Positions 8,279-17,439 of a stretch of DNA of 61,227 bases are shown piece after piece. The notes beneath the pieces were generated by a model. The model saw nothing but the letters and a program-made list of their open reading frames with translations. It was not told where the DNA came from and made no database searches. This DNA is from Pseudomonadota bacterium. Lineage in GTDB: Bacteria; Pseudomonadota; Gammaproteobacteria; Burkholderiales; Rhodocyclaceae. Both the position numbers and the translations under genes were made by a program. The first letter of the stretch is position 1. Each line of letters starts with the position of its first letter. Location of the stretch: NCBI GenBank assembly GCA_018241725.1, contig JAFEDI010000022.1:1-61227 (forward strand), in the 5' to 3' direction.

Positions 8279-8471
8279 TATGGATACGCGAGTAAAAGAG
8301 CTATTACATGAGCTACTAGAACTACGTGAAATGAGACACGCTGTTGCCCTGCTGGAAACTGATGACCGGAGGCTTGCCGGTCGGGGGTTAGAATGTCGCG
8401 ATATACGCCGCGTGTTATTGACACGTGCGTTGCCCGATGTAGACTCGGACCACGAGGTGAACTATGTCTGA
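8229..8471 (+). CDS. small helical protein between portal and scaffold, 80 aa
   Basis: The product begins MDIKSKEAVLIRQLQASM and is charged and helical (RVKELLHELLELREMR), suggesting a short coiled coil. The first 50 bases overlap the portal gene and the last 8 overlap the scaffold gene. An alternative start is ATG 8280, just after the portal stop. A promoter-like sequence at 8418-8445 lies inside this frame. Function unknown; small proteins here are sometimes head-completion factors. Confidence 0.55.
   Translation: MDIKSKEAVLIRQLQASMDTRVKELLHELLELREMRHAVALLETDDRRLAGRGLECRDIRRVLLTRALPDVDSDHEVNYV
8418..8445 (+). promoter_or_regulatory. candidate sigma-70 promoter before scaffold/capsid genes
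   Basis: TTGACA at 8418-8423 is followed after 16 bp by TAGACT at 8440-8445. The predicted start of transcription, near 8452, is just ahead of the scaffold ribosome binding site GAGGTGA and ATG 8464. An internal promoter here would raise scaffold and capsid levels over portal and terminase. It overlaps coding sequence, so it may be coincidence. Confidence 0.45.
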
Positions 8472-9369
8472 TTACGCTGATGACTTCGGGAAGTTCTTCG
8501 CGGAAGACCTGGCCGCAGCTACTGCTGAGCCGGCGCCTCCGGTCGAAGACGTGCCGGCGGAAGAGCCGGAGGCCGCCGCCCCGGTCGAAGAGCCCGTCGT
8601 GGCTGAAACCCCGATCGTCGAGGAAGAGGCCCCTGCTGCGGCGGAGGAGCCGGAGGCCGCCGCCCCGGTCGAAGAGCCCCGACAGGCGGAGATCGACGCG
8701 CTGCGGGCCGAACTGGCGGCCCTGCGGTCGGAGATGGCCGCCCCGAAGGCCCCGGTGGAACCCCCTGCGCCGGCCCCCGCTGCGGAGCCTCAGCGACCGG
8801 AGGCGTCGCTTCGAGCCGAACAGGCCCTCAAGACTTACGCTGAGGAATGGCCGGAGCAGTTCGCTGCGATCCAGGCGTACCACACCCTTGCGGAAGAACG
8901 TACGACCGCTATCGTCCAAGAGGCATTTGGCAAGCTAGCGCCGTTCGTGGAAAAGATGGCGCAGGAGAAGTTGTTTGCCGATCTGCGCCAGATGAGTGAT
9001 GTGCGGTTCGACGAGTCTGCGGACGCCGTAGTGAAGTGGGTGGAGTCGCAGAAAGACCCGGAGATTCGTAACGGGTACAAGGCGGTGCTGTTCCCGGGTA
9101 GTCCGCTTCGCGCTGACGCCGCTAGGATCGCGGAGGTGTTTCGTACCTATCACGCGATCAACCGTAAGGATACGCCGGTGCCTGCCCCTGCGGCAGTTGT
9201 GCCGGCTAAGGAAGAGAAGAAACAGGAGAAGCAGGTTTTGAAGGAAGTGCTGAAGACTATGGCTCCGGTAGCGTCGCGCCCTGGTGCAGCTACTACGTCT
9301 GAACCAGACCCTGATGACTTTGAAGCTAACTTCGCCGTCTTTTTGAAAGCGGCTAGCGGCGCTAACTGA
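8464..9369 (+). CDS. capsid scaffolding protein
   Basis: This acidic protein of 301 residues is between portal and major capsid genes, where podoviruses encode the internal scaffold. Residues 15-110 are a low-complexity Pro/Ala/Glu region (VEDVPAEEPEAAAPVEEP and similar). The middle and C-terminal parts are charged helices, ending with an acidic DPDDFEANF segment. Scaffolds direct shell assembly and leave before DNA packaging. The low-complexity part is much richer in G+C than the rest of the gene. GAGGTGA precedes the ATG at good spacing. Confidence 0.75.
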   Translation: MSDYADDFGKFFAEDLAAATAEPAPPVEDVPAEEPEAAAPVEEPVVAETPIVEEEAPAAAEEPEAAAPVEEPRQAEIDALRAELAALRSEMAAPKAPVEPPAPAPAAEPQRPEASLRAEQALKTYAEEWPEQFAAIQAYHTLAEERTTAIVQEAFGKLAPFVEKMAQEKLFADLRQMSDVRFDESADAVVKWVESQKDPEIRNGYKAVLFPGSPLRADAARIAEVFRTYHAINRKDTPVPAPAAVVPAKEEKKQEKQVLKEVLKTMAPVASRPGAATTSEPDPDDFEANFAVFLKAASGAN

Positions 9370-9382
9370 GAGGTAGATTCAC

Positions 9383-10414
9383 ATGGCTCTGTCCCGATTT
9401 GGTGATATCGGTTCGCGTACAGCTTCCTACAATATCGTAGAGATGCTGAAGCGGATGGTCCCGCTTATGCCGCTGGAGCGGTTTGGTCAGTCGGAAGTGG
9501 TTCCGCTGAATATGACGCAGACCGTGAAGTGGCGTCGATTTGAGCCGCTGCCAGTTACGACGGTTCCGCTGACGGAGGGTATCACGCCGGCCGGGCATAC
9601 TCCGACGGTCACGGATGTTACCGCTAATTTAGTTCAGTACGGCGGATTCATCCGGCATTCCGATGTCATCCTTGATGTGGCTACGGACCCGATTCTCGCG
9701 AATTATCGCGATCTGCTTGCGCAACAGTGTGCAGAAACGCTCGAAACTGTTCGCTATCAGTCGCTCCTCGCTGGCTCGAATGTGTTTTACGCGAACGGCA
9801 CGACCCGCAGCGCGGTGAATACCGCGGTATCTGCGACTCTGCTTCGTAAGGTTGCGCGAATGCTAGCGCGTAACAATGCGCGTGAATTTACGTCTGTCGT
9901 GGCGTCGAGCCCGAACTACGCTTCGCAGGCTGTGGAAGCGGCGTACATCGTGCCTTGTCATCCAGATCTTGAGTACGATATTCGCCAACTCCCGGGGTTC
10001 ATCCACAAGAAGAACTACGGACCCGGCGTTACCGCGCTCCCCGGTGAGCTTGGTTCGTGGGAACGGTTCCGGTTCATCGAGTCTACGCTGTTCGCTCCGT
10101 TCTACGGCGCAGGCGGTACGAAGGGCTCGATGATCGGCGCTGGTACGGCGGCGGATGTCTATCCTATGATCGTGCTGGCTATGGATGCTTGGGCTACGGT
10201 CGTGCTCCGCGGTTCGTACTCTGGCAGCGATCGTAGCGCGGACGGCACGTCTGTCGTGTCGCCAGTTGATCTGATCGTGAAGAACCCTGGTTCTGGCGGT
10301 GCGGAAGACCCGATGAACCAGCGTGGATCGGTTTCTTGGAAGACCATGTTTACGGCGCAGATTCTCCAAGATGCGTGGATGTGCCGTGTTGAAGTTGCGG
10401 CTACCGAACTCTGA
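9383..10414 (+). CDS. major capsid protein, N4-gp56 family
   Basis: The 343-residue product has the features of the N4-gp56 type HK97-fold capsid family: TVKWRRFEPLPVTTVPLTEG near residue 50, then LVQYGGFIRHSDVILDVATD and a C-terminal EVAATEL. It forms the icosahedral shell. It follows the scaffold gene by 13 bp. The match is to the remembered family pattern, and the order portal-scaffold-capsid supports it strongly. Confidence 0.9.
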   Translation: MALSRFGDIGSRTASYNIVEMLKRMVPLMPLERFGQSEVVPLNMTQTVKWRRFEPLPVTTVPLTEGITPAGHTPTVTDVTANLVQYGGFIRHSDVILDVATDPILANYRDLLAQQCAETLETVRYQSLLAGSNVFYANGTTRSAVNTAVSATLLRKVARMLARNNAREFTSVVASSPNYASQAVEAAYIVPCHPDLEYDIRQLPGFIHKKNYGPGVTALPGELGSWERFRFIESTLFAPFYGAGGTKGSMIGAGTAADVYPMIVLAMDAWATVVLRGSYSGSDRSADGTSVVSPVDLIVKNPGSGGAEDPMNQRGSVSWKTMFTAQILQDAWMCRVEVAATEL

Positions 10415-10429
10415 TAGGAGGATATAGAT

Positions 10430-10918
10430 ATGCACCGTGAAATGGCTAACATCGCCGCGTGCTATACGTCGGCGGGTGTCGCGATCAACGCCCCTGGTGC
10501 GGCTACGATCAAGACTACGAGTGCTTCGCAGATCATGTTCAACGGCGCTATTAAGTCCGTTGCAGCTACATCGGCGATTGCGTTCCCGTCTACAATTGCG
10601 TCGCAGCCGGCGGGTACTACGTTTACGTACCTCCTGACGTTCAAGTTCTCTGATAGTTCCGCGCGAATCTTTGGCCCGCAGGAACTGCTGGATGTGAACG
10701 GTACGAATATCGGCAACCGTAACCCGACGGCGAACGCTACGGCCATCGCGAATAGCCTCCCGCGCGTTCCGAACGGGTTTGTTGTGGTCGGAGCGGTGAA
10801 GATTACTACCGATGCCTCGACCGTCTTTACCCCGGGTACTACGGCGCTTGACGCCTCTGGCATCACACCAACGTACACGAACCTGTCAGGATACCCGGAC
10901 TACGGTATCACGGTCTGA
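10430..10918 (+). CDS. putative head decoration or head-fibre protein
   Basis: A strong ribosome binding site, TAGGAGGATAT, precedes the start, indicating high expression. The 162-residue product is Ala/Thr/Ser rich and beta-type (FTYLLTFKFSDSSARIFG), with few charges. It sits immediately after the major capsid gene and before a terminator. Position, expression signal and composition suit an abundant capsid-surface protein, but no family is recognised. Confidence 0.55.
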   Translation: MHREMANIAACYTSAGVAINAPGAATIKTTSASQIMFNGAIKSVAATSAIAFPSTIASQPAGTTFTYLLTFKFSDSSARIFGPQELLDVNGTNIGNRNPTANATAIANSLPRVPNGFVVVGAVKITTDASTVFTPGTTALDASGITPTYTNLSGYPDYGITV

Positions 10919-10922
10919 TAAG

Positions 10923-10940
10923 AAGGGGCTCCGGCCCCTT
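10923..10940 (+). terminator. hairpin terminator after capsid block
   Basis: AAGGGGC and GCCCCTT form a 7-bp stem with a TCCG loop directly after the stop of the decoration-type gene, followed by the T-rich ACTTCTCT. It would separate high-level capsid transcription from the tail genes. The T-run is weak, so read-through is likely. Confidence 0.6.
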
Positions 10941-10959
10941 ACTTCTCTGTGGGGGTATC

Positions 10960-11214
10960 GTGGATAACGACAGCGTTGCTAGTATTAAGCGGGCTGAAAA
11001 CGGATGGGTACTTTGTGTAAAAGTCCCATCCGGAGAGGAATATGCTATGATGGATCAGTACCGTATGGCGGTGTTTACTACGGTAGCTGATCTTACTGCT
11101 TTCCTCGGCTCTGTTCTCGATTCCTATCCGGAGACTGAATCCGAAGATGATATGGACGAGGATGAAATGTTCGCGCAATCATTCAGAGACGCCTTGAAAG
11201 GTATGCAGTCATGA
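10960..11214 (+). CDS. hypothetical acidic protein, 84 aa
   Basis: A GTG start follows GGGGG at suitable spacing. The product has a mixed alpha/beta N-terminus (ENGWVLCVKVPSGEEYAMMD) and a strongly acidic stretch SEDDMDEDEMFAQ. It overlaps the next gene by 4 bp. The position between capsid and adaptor suggests a head-completion or connector role, but nothing in the sequence confirms it. Confidence 0.65.
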   Translation: MDNDSVASIKRAENGWVLCVKVPSGEEYAMMDQYRMAVFTTVADLTAFLGSVLDSYPETESEDDMDEDEMFAQSFRDALKGMQS

Positions 11215-11549
11215 CCGATTTTGATTTTGGGGACATTGATTCTCCGCGGATTATTACCCCCGATACTTATTTGGACACTAGCCCGACCGTCGCGCCTCCG
11301 CCTACTGGGAAGAAATATCGGGTGATTATCAGTAGCGAGGCTAACAAGCCGTCAATCCGGTATCTGGCTATTAACGGCGTGTCTCGATATGTGCAGGTAG
11401 ATGTTGAAGTGGAACTCGAAGAAGAGTTCGTACGGATGCTGTCTGAAGGCACGCGCCCTATGCCGCGCGAAACCCGGGTCGATGGGATCGGCTCGATCGA
11501 GAGTATTAATGTGCGAGCGCATCAGTTCCAAGTGTTAGGCCCGGCATGA
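11211..11549 (+). CDS. hypothetical protein in the connector region, 112 aa
   Basis: The N-terminus is acidic (MTDFDFGDIDSPRIITPD), followed by beta-like sequence (GKKYRVIISSEANKPSIRYL) and a short acidic patch VEVELEEEFV. It overlaps neighbours by 4 bp on both sides (ATGA), so it is co-translated with the adaptor gene. No known domain is recognised. Confidence 0.65.
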   Translation: MTDFDFGDIDSPRIITPDTYLDTSPTVAPPPTGKKYRVIISSEANKPSIRYLAINGVSRYVQVDVEVELEEEFVRMLSEGTRPMPRETRVDGIGSIESINVRAHQFQVLGPA

Positions 11550-12196
11550 CTACCAAGGCGTCACTACTCACGCAGCTAAAGTTTGAGCTTTTCGAGTCAG
11601 ACTACGGCGGTATGTGGACGCCAGATTACCTCACTCGTAAGCTCAACGAAGCTCAGTATCGGTTCTGCGAAGACACTGGGTTGTTCGTCGATCGCGCCAC
11701 GTACGTCGTAAACGTCGCAGCGGGTACACAAGATTACCCGCTCGACCCTAAGATTATTCGTGTGCTAGACGCACGTATCTCCGGGTCGTCTTGCTCGCTA
11801 ATGCAACTCTCTTATGAGGAGTTTGTAGCGTATGTCGCCGACGATACGACGTATGTGGGTACGCCCACAGTATTTACTACTGAGGCGGCGATGGGTACTT
11901 TTTCAGTACCTACGCCATCCGCGGATGTAACAATCAGGTTGCGTGTTCACCGGTATGCACTGCACGAGATTGACGATACGCATGGGTCTGAGACCCCGGC
12001 GCAATTCGATCGGGCATTGATTCACTACGCTGCTGCTGAAGCCCTTTTGAAGCATGATGCGGAGTTATCTGACCCGGTGAAGTCGGCGGAGCACCGCAGT
12101 ATTTATCGAGAAGAAGTAATACGCGCGCGTCAGTATGTAAACAACGTCATGGGCACGCACCTTGCCCTCGAAGTGAACCCTTCCTATGTGGTGTAA
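11546..12196 (+). CDS. tail adaptor / head-tail connector protein
   Basis: The 216-residue product contains YLTRKLNEAQYRFCEDTGLF early, then beta-rich segments (TQDYPLDPKIIRVLDARISG), then a helix-rich end with FDRALIHYAAAEALLKHDAE. This layout matches the SU10-like phage adaptor proteins that sit under the portal ring and link it to the nozzle. The next gene encodes a nozzle-like protein, which supports the call. Confidence 0.72.
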   Translation: MTTKASLLTQLKFELFESDYGGMWTPDYLTRKLNEAQYRFCEDTGLFVDRATYVVNVAAGTQDYPLDPKIIRVLDARISGSSCSLMQLSYEEFVAYVADDTTYVGTPTVFTTEAAMGTFSVPTPSADVTIRLRVHRYALHEIDDTHGSETPAQFDRALIHYAAAEALLKHDAELSDPVKSAEHRSIYREEVIRARQYVNNVMGTHLALEVNPSYVV

Positions 12197-12199
12197 ATT

Positions 12200-13546
12200 A
12201 TGCCTACCCCAAAGGCGAAAGAGCTATACTCTATAGTAGGGTTCAACTTCGGTATTAACAACCTAGAATCAGCTACGGCCTTAGAATCTGACTCTCTAGG
12301 GCCGTACTCGTATAAGTACCGTATTGCGCTTCGTGAAGCAGTCAATGTTGACTTGACCCTTACCGGCGGCGTTCGTCGCCGCGACGGCTATTCCCTCATT
12401 TCTTCCGGTCGCGTTACCTCCCTCTGGTCCGATACCCGCCTATCTTTCGGCCTCTGCGTTCGTGACGGATATTTATGCCGAGTATCAGAGGACGGCGTAC
12501 TGACGCAACTCACGACAGTGACGAATGAATATATCTGCTACGCATATGCGAATGGCGACGTATTATGGTCCGATGGTACACGTTGCGGGCGAGTGAAAGC
12601 TGATGGCACTTGGGGGTACTGGGGGCTGCCGGTTCCGCCTAAGCCCTCGGCTTCTACCGCATCCGGCGGTGATCTTACTGAGGGGCGATATCGCGTAGCG
12701 GTTACTTGCGTAGATGCTTTCGGACGGGAGTCTGCTTGCCTCGGGTTCGTCGAGATTGATGTTGCGAACGGGCAGAAGATCGTAGTTACCGGTGTGCCTA
12801 CAAGCGGCCGGTCTGACATTACGAACTTCTATGTGTACTGTTCTCTTCCGTTCGGTGAGACTTTATACGTCAGTCGTAGGCTCGATCTCGGATTAGGCGG
12901 GTGTGAGATTTCATTGGCCGATCTGAAACGCGGGCAGGAGCTAGTTACCTTACATCTATCCCCCCCGACGGGGGCTAAGTTCATCCGAGTTGAATACGGC
13001 CGGGCATTGATTGCACGTGAGAACTACATAGTTGCCTCTTCTCCGCTTAACTTCGATCTATTCGATGAAGCGTATAATACTATCCCATTTGACTCGATAG
13101 TCACGGGTATCGAATGTACGGGAGACGGCTGGTACGTCGGAACAGAAAAAGGGCTGTACTTCCTGCAGGGCACTGACTTAGATAGTTTGAAAGTCGCGCG
13201 GCTTAACTACGCCGGCGTTGTATCTGGCACGATGACTCGCGTCGAACGGAAGTACATCGTAGATAAGGGCCGCGACGCTATCTACTGGCTTGGTACTGAC
13301 GGCCTATTCTATTCCGGTAGTCCAGGAGGTGAAGTGGCTCCGCTTGCTGCGGGGCGGTTTAAGGTTGGGCGGTTCGCATCGGGGGCTTCTCTTACACGGC
13401 AGTTACGCGGAAGCAGATCGGTGTTGTTCACAGTATCGCCCACTAACCTCGATGCCGAACGCGGAATAGCGCAGGTAGTTCCGCCGCTTGCTCCGTATAA
13501 ATTGCAGGGGGCAGCGCAGTTGGGCGCGGTAGTATGCGGTATCTAG
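12200..13546 (+). CDS. tail nozzle-like beta-propeller protein
   Basis: This is a 448-residue, beta-rich protein. Near residue 50 it has AVNVDLTLTGGVRRRDGYSL followed by VTSLWSD, a combination typical of podovirus nozzle or tubular tail proteins with repeated beta blades. Later blades include DGWYVGTEKGLYFLQG and RDAIYWLGTDGLFYSG. It would form the distal tube below the adaptor. It overlaps the following gene by 13 bp. Confidence 0.68.
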   Translation: MPTPKAKELYSIVGFNFGINNLESATALESDSLGPYSYKYRIALREAVNVDLTLTGGVRRRDGYSLISSGRVTSLWSDTRLSFGLCVRDGYLCRVSEDGVLTQLTTVTNEYICYAYANGDVLWSDGTRCGRVKADGTWGYWGLPVPPKPSASTASGGDLTEGRYRVAVTCVDAFGRESACLGFVEIDVANGQKIVVTGVPTSGRSDITNFYVYCSLPFGETLYVSRRLDLGLGGCEISLADLKRGQELVTLHLSPPTGAKFIRVEYGRALIARENYIVASSPLNFDLFDEAYNTIPFDSIVTGIECTGDGWYVGTEKGLYFLQGTDLDSLKVARLNYAGVVSGTMTRVERKYIVDKGRDAIYWLGTDGLFYSGSPGGEVAPLAAGRFKVGRFASGASLTRQLRGSRSVLFTVSPTNLDAERGIAQVVPPLAPYKLQGAAQLGAVVCGI

Positions 13547-15501
13547 GGCCGGTGCATTTCCGATACCTCGGCGGAGGCCCCGTGCCTTTCGCCGCTGAAT
13601 CGGCGGGGCGGGTCGCCCTTGGCAAACTACGAGCGATGTCCCCATCGGTGCCTACCTGTGCGTACACGGTTCGTACCCCGGAGTATATAGTAACAGCCCG
13701 CTTCTATTATGGGCGACCTATTGTAGATATAACCCCAATTGCCGGTACGTCGTTGACGGAGGAATACTCGGAAGATAGCGTCTTCGTGGATAGCGGGCTG
13801 CTATTCTATACCGCAGAAAGCCCGTTCTTTCGCGCCATATCTCGGCAAACGCAGCAGGTACTAGCCGAGGAGGCCGTGCATTCGTGGCTCGGTACTGTAG
13901 AACTCTACGCTAATGGCGGGTATAAGTTTAAGTCGGATAACAAGAACCCCTCTACGGCTATAGAAGACTTAATAGCAACGCTTCCGTACATCGAGTTCCC
14001 TGGGCGTGCTAGGCGGCTTAAACAGGCGCTGCTCGGTCGTATGGATTCTCGTGGGGTATATCAGCTATCATTAGCCGCAGCGATCCCTGACTTCGGGCTG
14101 TGTTTTACTGGTAAGTACTATTACTGCTTGTCTGTACATAACAACGCGCTGTACGTGGCCAGATTACTATTCTCTTATCAAGTAGCTGATGTAGATGCTA
14201 TATCAGTCGAAGCGGCGGATAAGGAAAAGAAGGAGGCGTATATACTTTCCCTCGCGGACCTGCGTGACTTGCAGTGGGAGAAATTAGCCGATGTGAACGT
14301 TATTGGAAGTCCGCTCGCTTACGGATGGAACTGGAGCCCAGACGGGTTAGCTGGCACTAGCATATGTCACACATTAGAAAGCAACGGAATAACGGCCGTC
14401 TATACGGCTAGACGGTATCATATATACATGATAGTAGCGGATAACGGGGAACTCGCTTCGGCTACTACTCAGTTATTGGAGTCGTCCGTTTGGTATCCTC
14501 GTAGGCAGTTTACAAATATATGGTTCCCAGTCGGGCTGAAAGTTGCCTGCCTCGTTCCTCCGTTAACAAGTTCATCATATCAAGATTCAATCCCTTATGA
14601 TGCCCCTATATACTCGTTCTTTACGGAGACTGGGGCGCTTCGTGTGGTGCGGCTCTCTCACTCATATAACAGACATGCGGGGAAAAATGAGATTATAAAT
14701 GACCCCTACGTGTGCGGGTTCGAGACTACTGGGTGGCGGGTAAATCATGACCAGTTTGACGACCATACATACACCTTTACGTTGACCGACACCGGAGAAT
14801 ATGTGCGGGCCAACGGATATGGATACTCCGCAGTGAAGATGCGGGCGACGCTTAACTACGTGGGGTCTACAAACATAAGCACTACGATTGCTATGTTATT
14901 CATAGCGAACGCCTGTCCTAGCGGATCGGGGGCGGATATATCGGCGAGCAATAATACTAGCGGCGTAGATATTGATTATGGGCAATTTACCGTAGAATAT
15001 ATAGCGGACGCAGTAGATTCACTGTCCCCAAGAGTAGCATTGATTATATCTCCGTATGATTGCGAAAGCGTGACTCTGTTATCTTCTGAGAATTATTCCG
15101 AGTCTGGCACGATCGATACGCGATTACAAGTAAACAGCGTTGCTACTGTGTGTCATTTTACGGAGCATGATTTACCAGTATATAATTATATGACGACTAA
15201 CTCCTCTCCCTACATTCAAACGGGGTACGAATTTATTAGTACCTCTTCCTTTACGTTCAGTTCCTTGCAGGTGGGGTTGCAGTTTTCTACTCAGCAAAAC
15301 GGATTACCAGCCGCGAAGCAGGCTACCGTGTTTCTCGATCCTACACTGGAGGAGATGCTTGATCTACAAGTGCCCCCTTTAGTTCGACAGGGGTCCGGCG
15401 TCTGTTGGTTTGTTCAACATCCAGATGACTATTCTAACTACTCCTCAAGCGGTATGGTGGACGAAGCCGACGTTAAATCTACCTTCACTGGGTGGGCGTG
15501 A
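13534..15501 (+). CDS. large structural protein, unknown, 655 aa
   Basis: This beta-rich, Tyr/Ser-rich protein has no recognised domain. It lies between the nozzle and the SPRY-domain tail protein, so a tail component is likely. It uses AT-rich codons (ATA, TTA, TAT) more than its neighbours, which may indicate a separate origin. Charged helical parts are few, for example VEAADKEKKEAYILSLADL in the first half. The stop overlaps the next start as TGATG. Confidence 0.65.
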   Translation: MRYLGPVHFRYLGGGPVPFAAESAGRVALGKLRAMSPSVPTCAYTVRTPEYIVTARFYYGRPIVDITPIAGTSLTEEYSEDSVFVDSGLLFYTAESPFFRAISRQTQQVLAEEAVHSWLGTVELYANGGYKFKSDNKNPSTAIEDLIATLPYIEFPGRARRLKQALLGRMDSRGVYQLSLAAAIPDFGLCFTGKYYYCLSVHNNALYVARLLFSYQVADVDAISVEAADKEKKEAYILSLADLRDLQWEKLADVNVIGSPLAYGWNWSPDGLAGTSICHTLESNGITAVYTARRYHIYMIVADNGELASATTQLLESSVWYPRRQFTNIWFPVGLKVACLVPPLTSSSYQDSIPYDAPIYSFFTETGALRVVRLSHSYNRHAGKNEIINDPYVCGFETTGWRVNHDQFDDHTYTFTLTDTGEYVRANGYGYSAVKMRATLNYVGSTNISTTIAMLFIANACPSGSGADISASNNTSGVDIDYGQFTVEYIADAVDSLSPRVALIISPYDCESVTLLSSENYSESGTIDTRLQVNSVATVCHFTEHDLPVYNYMTTNSSPYIQTGYEFISTSSFTFSSLQVGLQFSTQQNGLPAAKQATVFLDPTLEEMLDLQVPPLVRQGSGVCWFVQHPDDYSNYSSSGMVDEADVKSTFTGWA

Positions 15502-17033
15502 TGAGTTTTAGCGACTTCAATCGAAGCACTGATGTAGTCTTATCGAGCGGATACTACGTTGCGGGTAAATCGGGGGGCAGCGGGTCTTGGCGTGGGGTAT
15601 TAGGCAATAATGGGCTGTCGGGGAAGGTCTATTTCGAGATATCAGTAACTACTTATAATGGACTATTGTGGCTTGGTATAGGTACGCTGGCGGCGGCTCT
15701 AAACGCTTCGCCTGCTACTGGCGGCTCAGGCACTGCCTATGTGTACGCCTCGGATGCGTACAAGAGCAATGGGGCGGGGGCTGTAAGTTTTGGGGCTACC
15801 TACGCGGCTAGCGACGTAATTGGCGTAGCGTTCGACGCTACTGCGGGGGCTATTTGGTTTGCTAAGAACAACACTTGGCAGGCTAGCGGCAACCCGGCGA
15901 CGGGCGCAAATCCAGCGTATACAGGTATCACAGGGTCATTTTTTCCGCTGGCGTCCATGTCGGGTACAGCGGGGTCAGTAACGGTAACTATTAAGGATGA
16001 TGGTAGCCAAACCTATTCTCCGCCGTCGGGGTTCACCGCACTCAACGGCCCGGCGTATTCTCCTCCGCACGCCGCTTTTTCCGGAGCGGCGGTGACTTTA
16101 GCTACTACGTCCCAGGGAGAACTTTTGCTGTTTCCGCTGCTTAACAGCGCGGCTACTACTGGTGATGCAACCTCTATCGGCGCTGTAATGGCGCATTTGC
16201 AGTTGCGGGCTTCCTTTGGGTCTGAGGCTGTTATTTCCTCTGGGAGTATCGGTGTCGGAGAGTCGATACAGGGGGTAACAGCTACCGGGCCAGTTACTTC
16301 CCTCGGGCAGGTAGCAGTTCGGAGGCGTGTTACAGCTAATATCACGCTGCCGCCGCTAATCTCGGTTGGCGCGTGTATACTCCGCCCCAAAATATCGGGG
16401 GGCGCATCTACTGGTGCGGCTACATCCTTCGGGCAGATAGCAGTTCGGAGGCGTGTTACAGCTAATATCACGCTGCCGGCGTTAGCCTCGGTCGGTGCGT
16501 GCAAGCTCCGCCACAAAATATCGGGGGCTGCTACTACCGGACCGGTTACGTCTAGCAGCTTTTATGCCCCCGCGTATGTATACCACCCCGATCATGACGC
16601 TTTCACTGAGTACACTAACTTCGGATTCAATTCCTACGCTCGCATAGGGGGGAATTACTTCGCTGCTAGCAACTCCGGCCTATATCGACTTGAAGGCGAG
16701 GCTGACGCCGGGGCGCCGATCGCGGCTCACGTCCTCACGGGCATGCTCGACTTCGGGGGGCACACGATGTCGCGAACGCCTCGGGTGTACTTTGATTTCT
16801 CAGGTGATTCCGGTCTCGCTGTATCCGTGTATACTTCCATTGATGGTTTGCGTCGAACGGAAGCATTCGCGCTTTCGCTCTCCGCGGCCCCCGTTGACAG
16901 ATCGGCATGCCTCCCCCTCGGTCGGGGCCTTCCGTCTCACTTTTGGCAATACCGTGTGTCGAACGTAAGCGGCGGCGATTTGGAGTTCACCCGCTGCGCC
17001 CCGCATGTAATCCCGCTCACCAGGAGTGTCTGA
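15501..17033 (+). CDS. SPRY-domain tail protein with internal repeats
   Basis: I start it at ATG 15501, which overlaps the preceding stop, rather than GTG 15492. Residues of about 30-170 form a SPRY (B30.2-like) fold: GKVYFEISVTTYNGLLWLGI, then DVIGVAFDATAGAIWFAKN and PLASMSGTAGSVTVTI. Phage tail proteins use this fold as a carbohydrate- or protein-binding module. Residues 245-350 carry two copies of a repeat of about 42 residues, each with AVRRRVTANITLP. The C-terminal 170 residues are beta-like. A receptor-binding or tail-decorating role is likely. Confidence 0.7.
   Translation: MSFSDFNRSTDVVLSSGYYVAGKSGGSGSWRGVLGNNGLSGKVYFEISVTTYNGLLWLGIGTLAAALNASPATGGSGTAYVYASDAYKSNGAGAVSFGATYAASDVIGVAFDATAGAIWFAKNNTWQASGNPATGANPAYTGITGSFFPLASMSGTAGSVTVTIKDDGSQTYSPPSGFTALNGPAYSPPHAAFSGAAVTLATTSQGELLLFPLLNSAATTGDATSIGAVMAHLQLRASFGSEAVISSGSIGVGESIQGVTATGPVTSLGQVAVRRRVTANITLPPLISVGACILRPKISGGASTGAATSFGQIAVRRRVTANITLPALASVGACKLRHKISGAATTGPVTSSSFYAPAYVYHPDHDAFTEYTNFGFNSYARIGGNYFAASNSGLYRLEGEADAGAPIAAHVLTGMLDFGGHTMSRTPRVYFDFSGDSGLAVSVYTSIDGLRRTEAFALSLSAAPVDRSACLPLGRGLPSHFWQYRVSNVSGGDLEFTRCAPHVIPLTRSV
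16319..16478 (+). repeat. 126-bp internal duplication in the SPRY tail gene
   Basis: The string beginning TTCGGAGGCGTGTTACAGCT occurs at 16319 and again at 16445. Shared sequence around both copies encodes G-Q-V/I-AVRRRVTANITLP and S-V-G-A-C-x-L. The near identity at DNA level indicates a recent in-frame tandem duplication. Confidence 0.8.
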
Positions 17034-17034
17034 C

Positions 17035-17439
17035 ATGGCCCTCGGCTTTGCTACTACGCTTCGCACCGCCCGCGCTTCGCAGATCGTCGCCGCTATTGAT
17101 GCAGGGGCGGGGGCGGGGAAACTTCGGTTGTATAACGGTACTCGCCCCGCAACAGGTGGTGCCGTTACTACCCTGCTAGCAGAACTGACGTTCTCTGATC
17201 CATGCGGTACAGTTACTAGCGGAGTGCTTACGTTTAGCGCCATTGCATCGGATGCTAGTGCGGACAACACCGGAACCGCTACTTGGTTCCGTATCGTCGA
17301 TTCCACAGGCGCGTTTGTGCTCGATGGAACTATCACCGTTACTGGGGGTGGGGGGGACATTACTATGACTTCCACAAGCATTCAGGCGGGTGTAACGGTG
17401 GATGCTACATCTCTGGTATTTACCGAGGACAACGTGTAA
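17035..17439 (+). CDS. conserved phage tail-module protein, 134 aa
   Basis: ATG 17035 is preferred because AGGAG lies at good distance, whereas GTG 17026 would sit on it. The product has ATTLRTARASQIVAAIDAGA, then GKLRLYNGTRPATGG and TATWFRIVDSTGAFVLDG. This pattern is common in small phage and prophage tail-region proteins of unknown function. It is a beta-rich single domain. It overlaps the next gene by one base. Confidence 0.75.
   Translation: MALGFATTLRTARASQIVAAIDAGAGAGKLRLYNGTRPATGGAVTTLLAELTFSDPCGTVTSGVLTFSAIASDASADNTGTATWFRIVDSTGAFVLDGTITVTGGGGDITMTSTSIQAGVTVDATSLVFTEDNV

Noticed and set aside
17283-17438. N-terminal extension of the repeat protein at 17439
   Set aside because: It lies wholly within the preceding gene in another frame, and ATG 17439 overlaps that gene's stop as usual in this operon.
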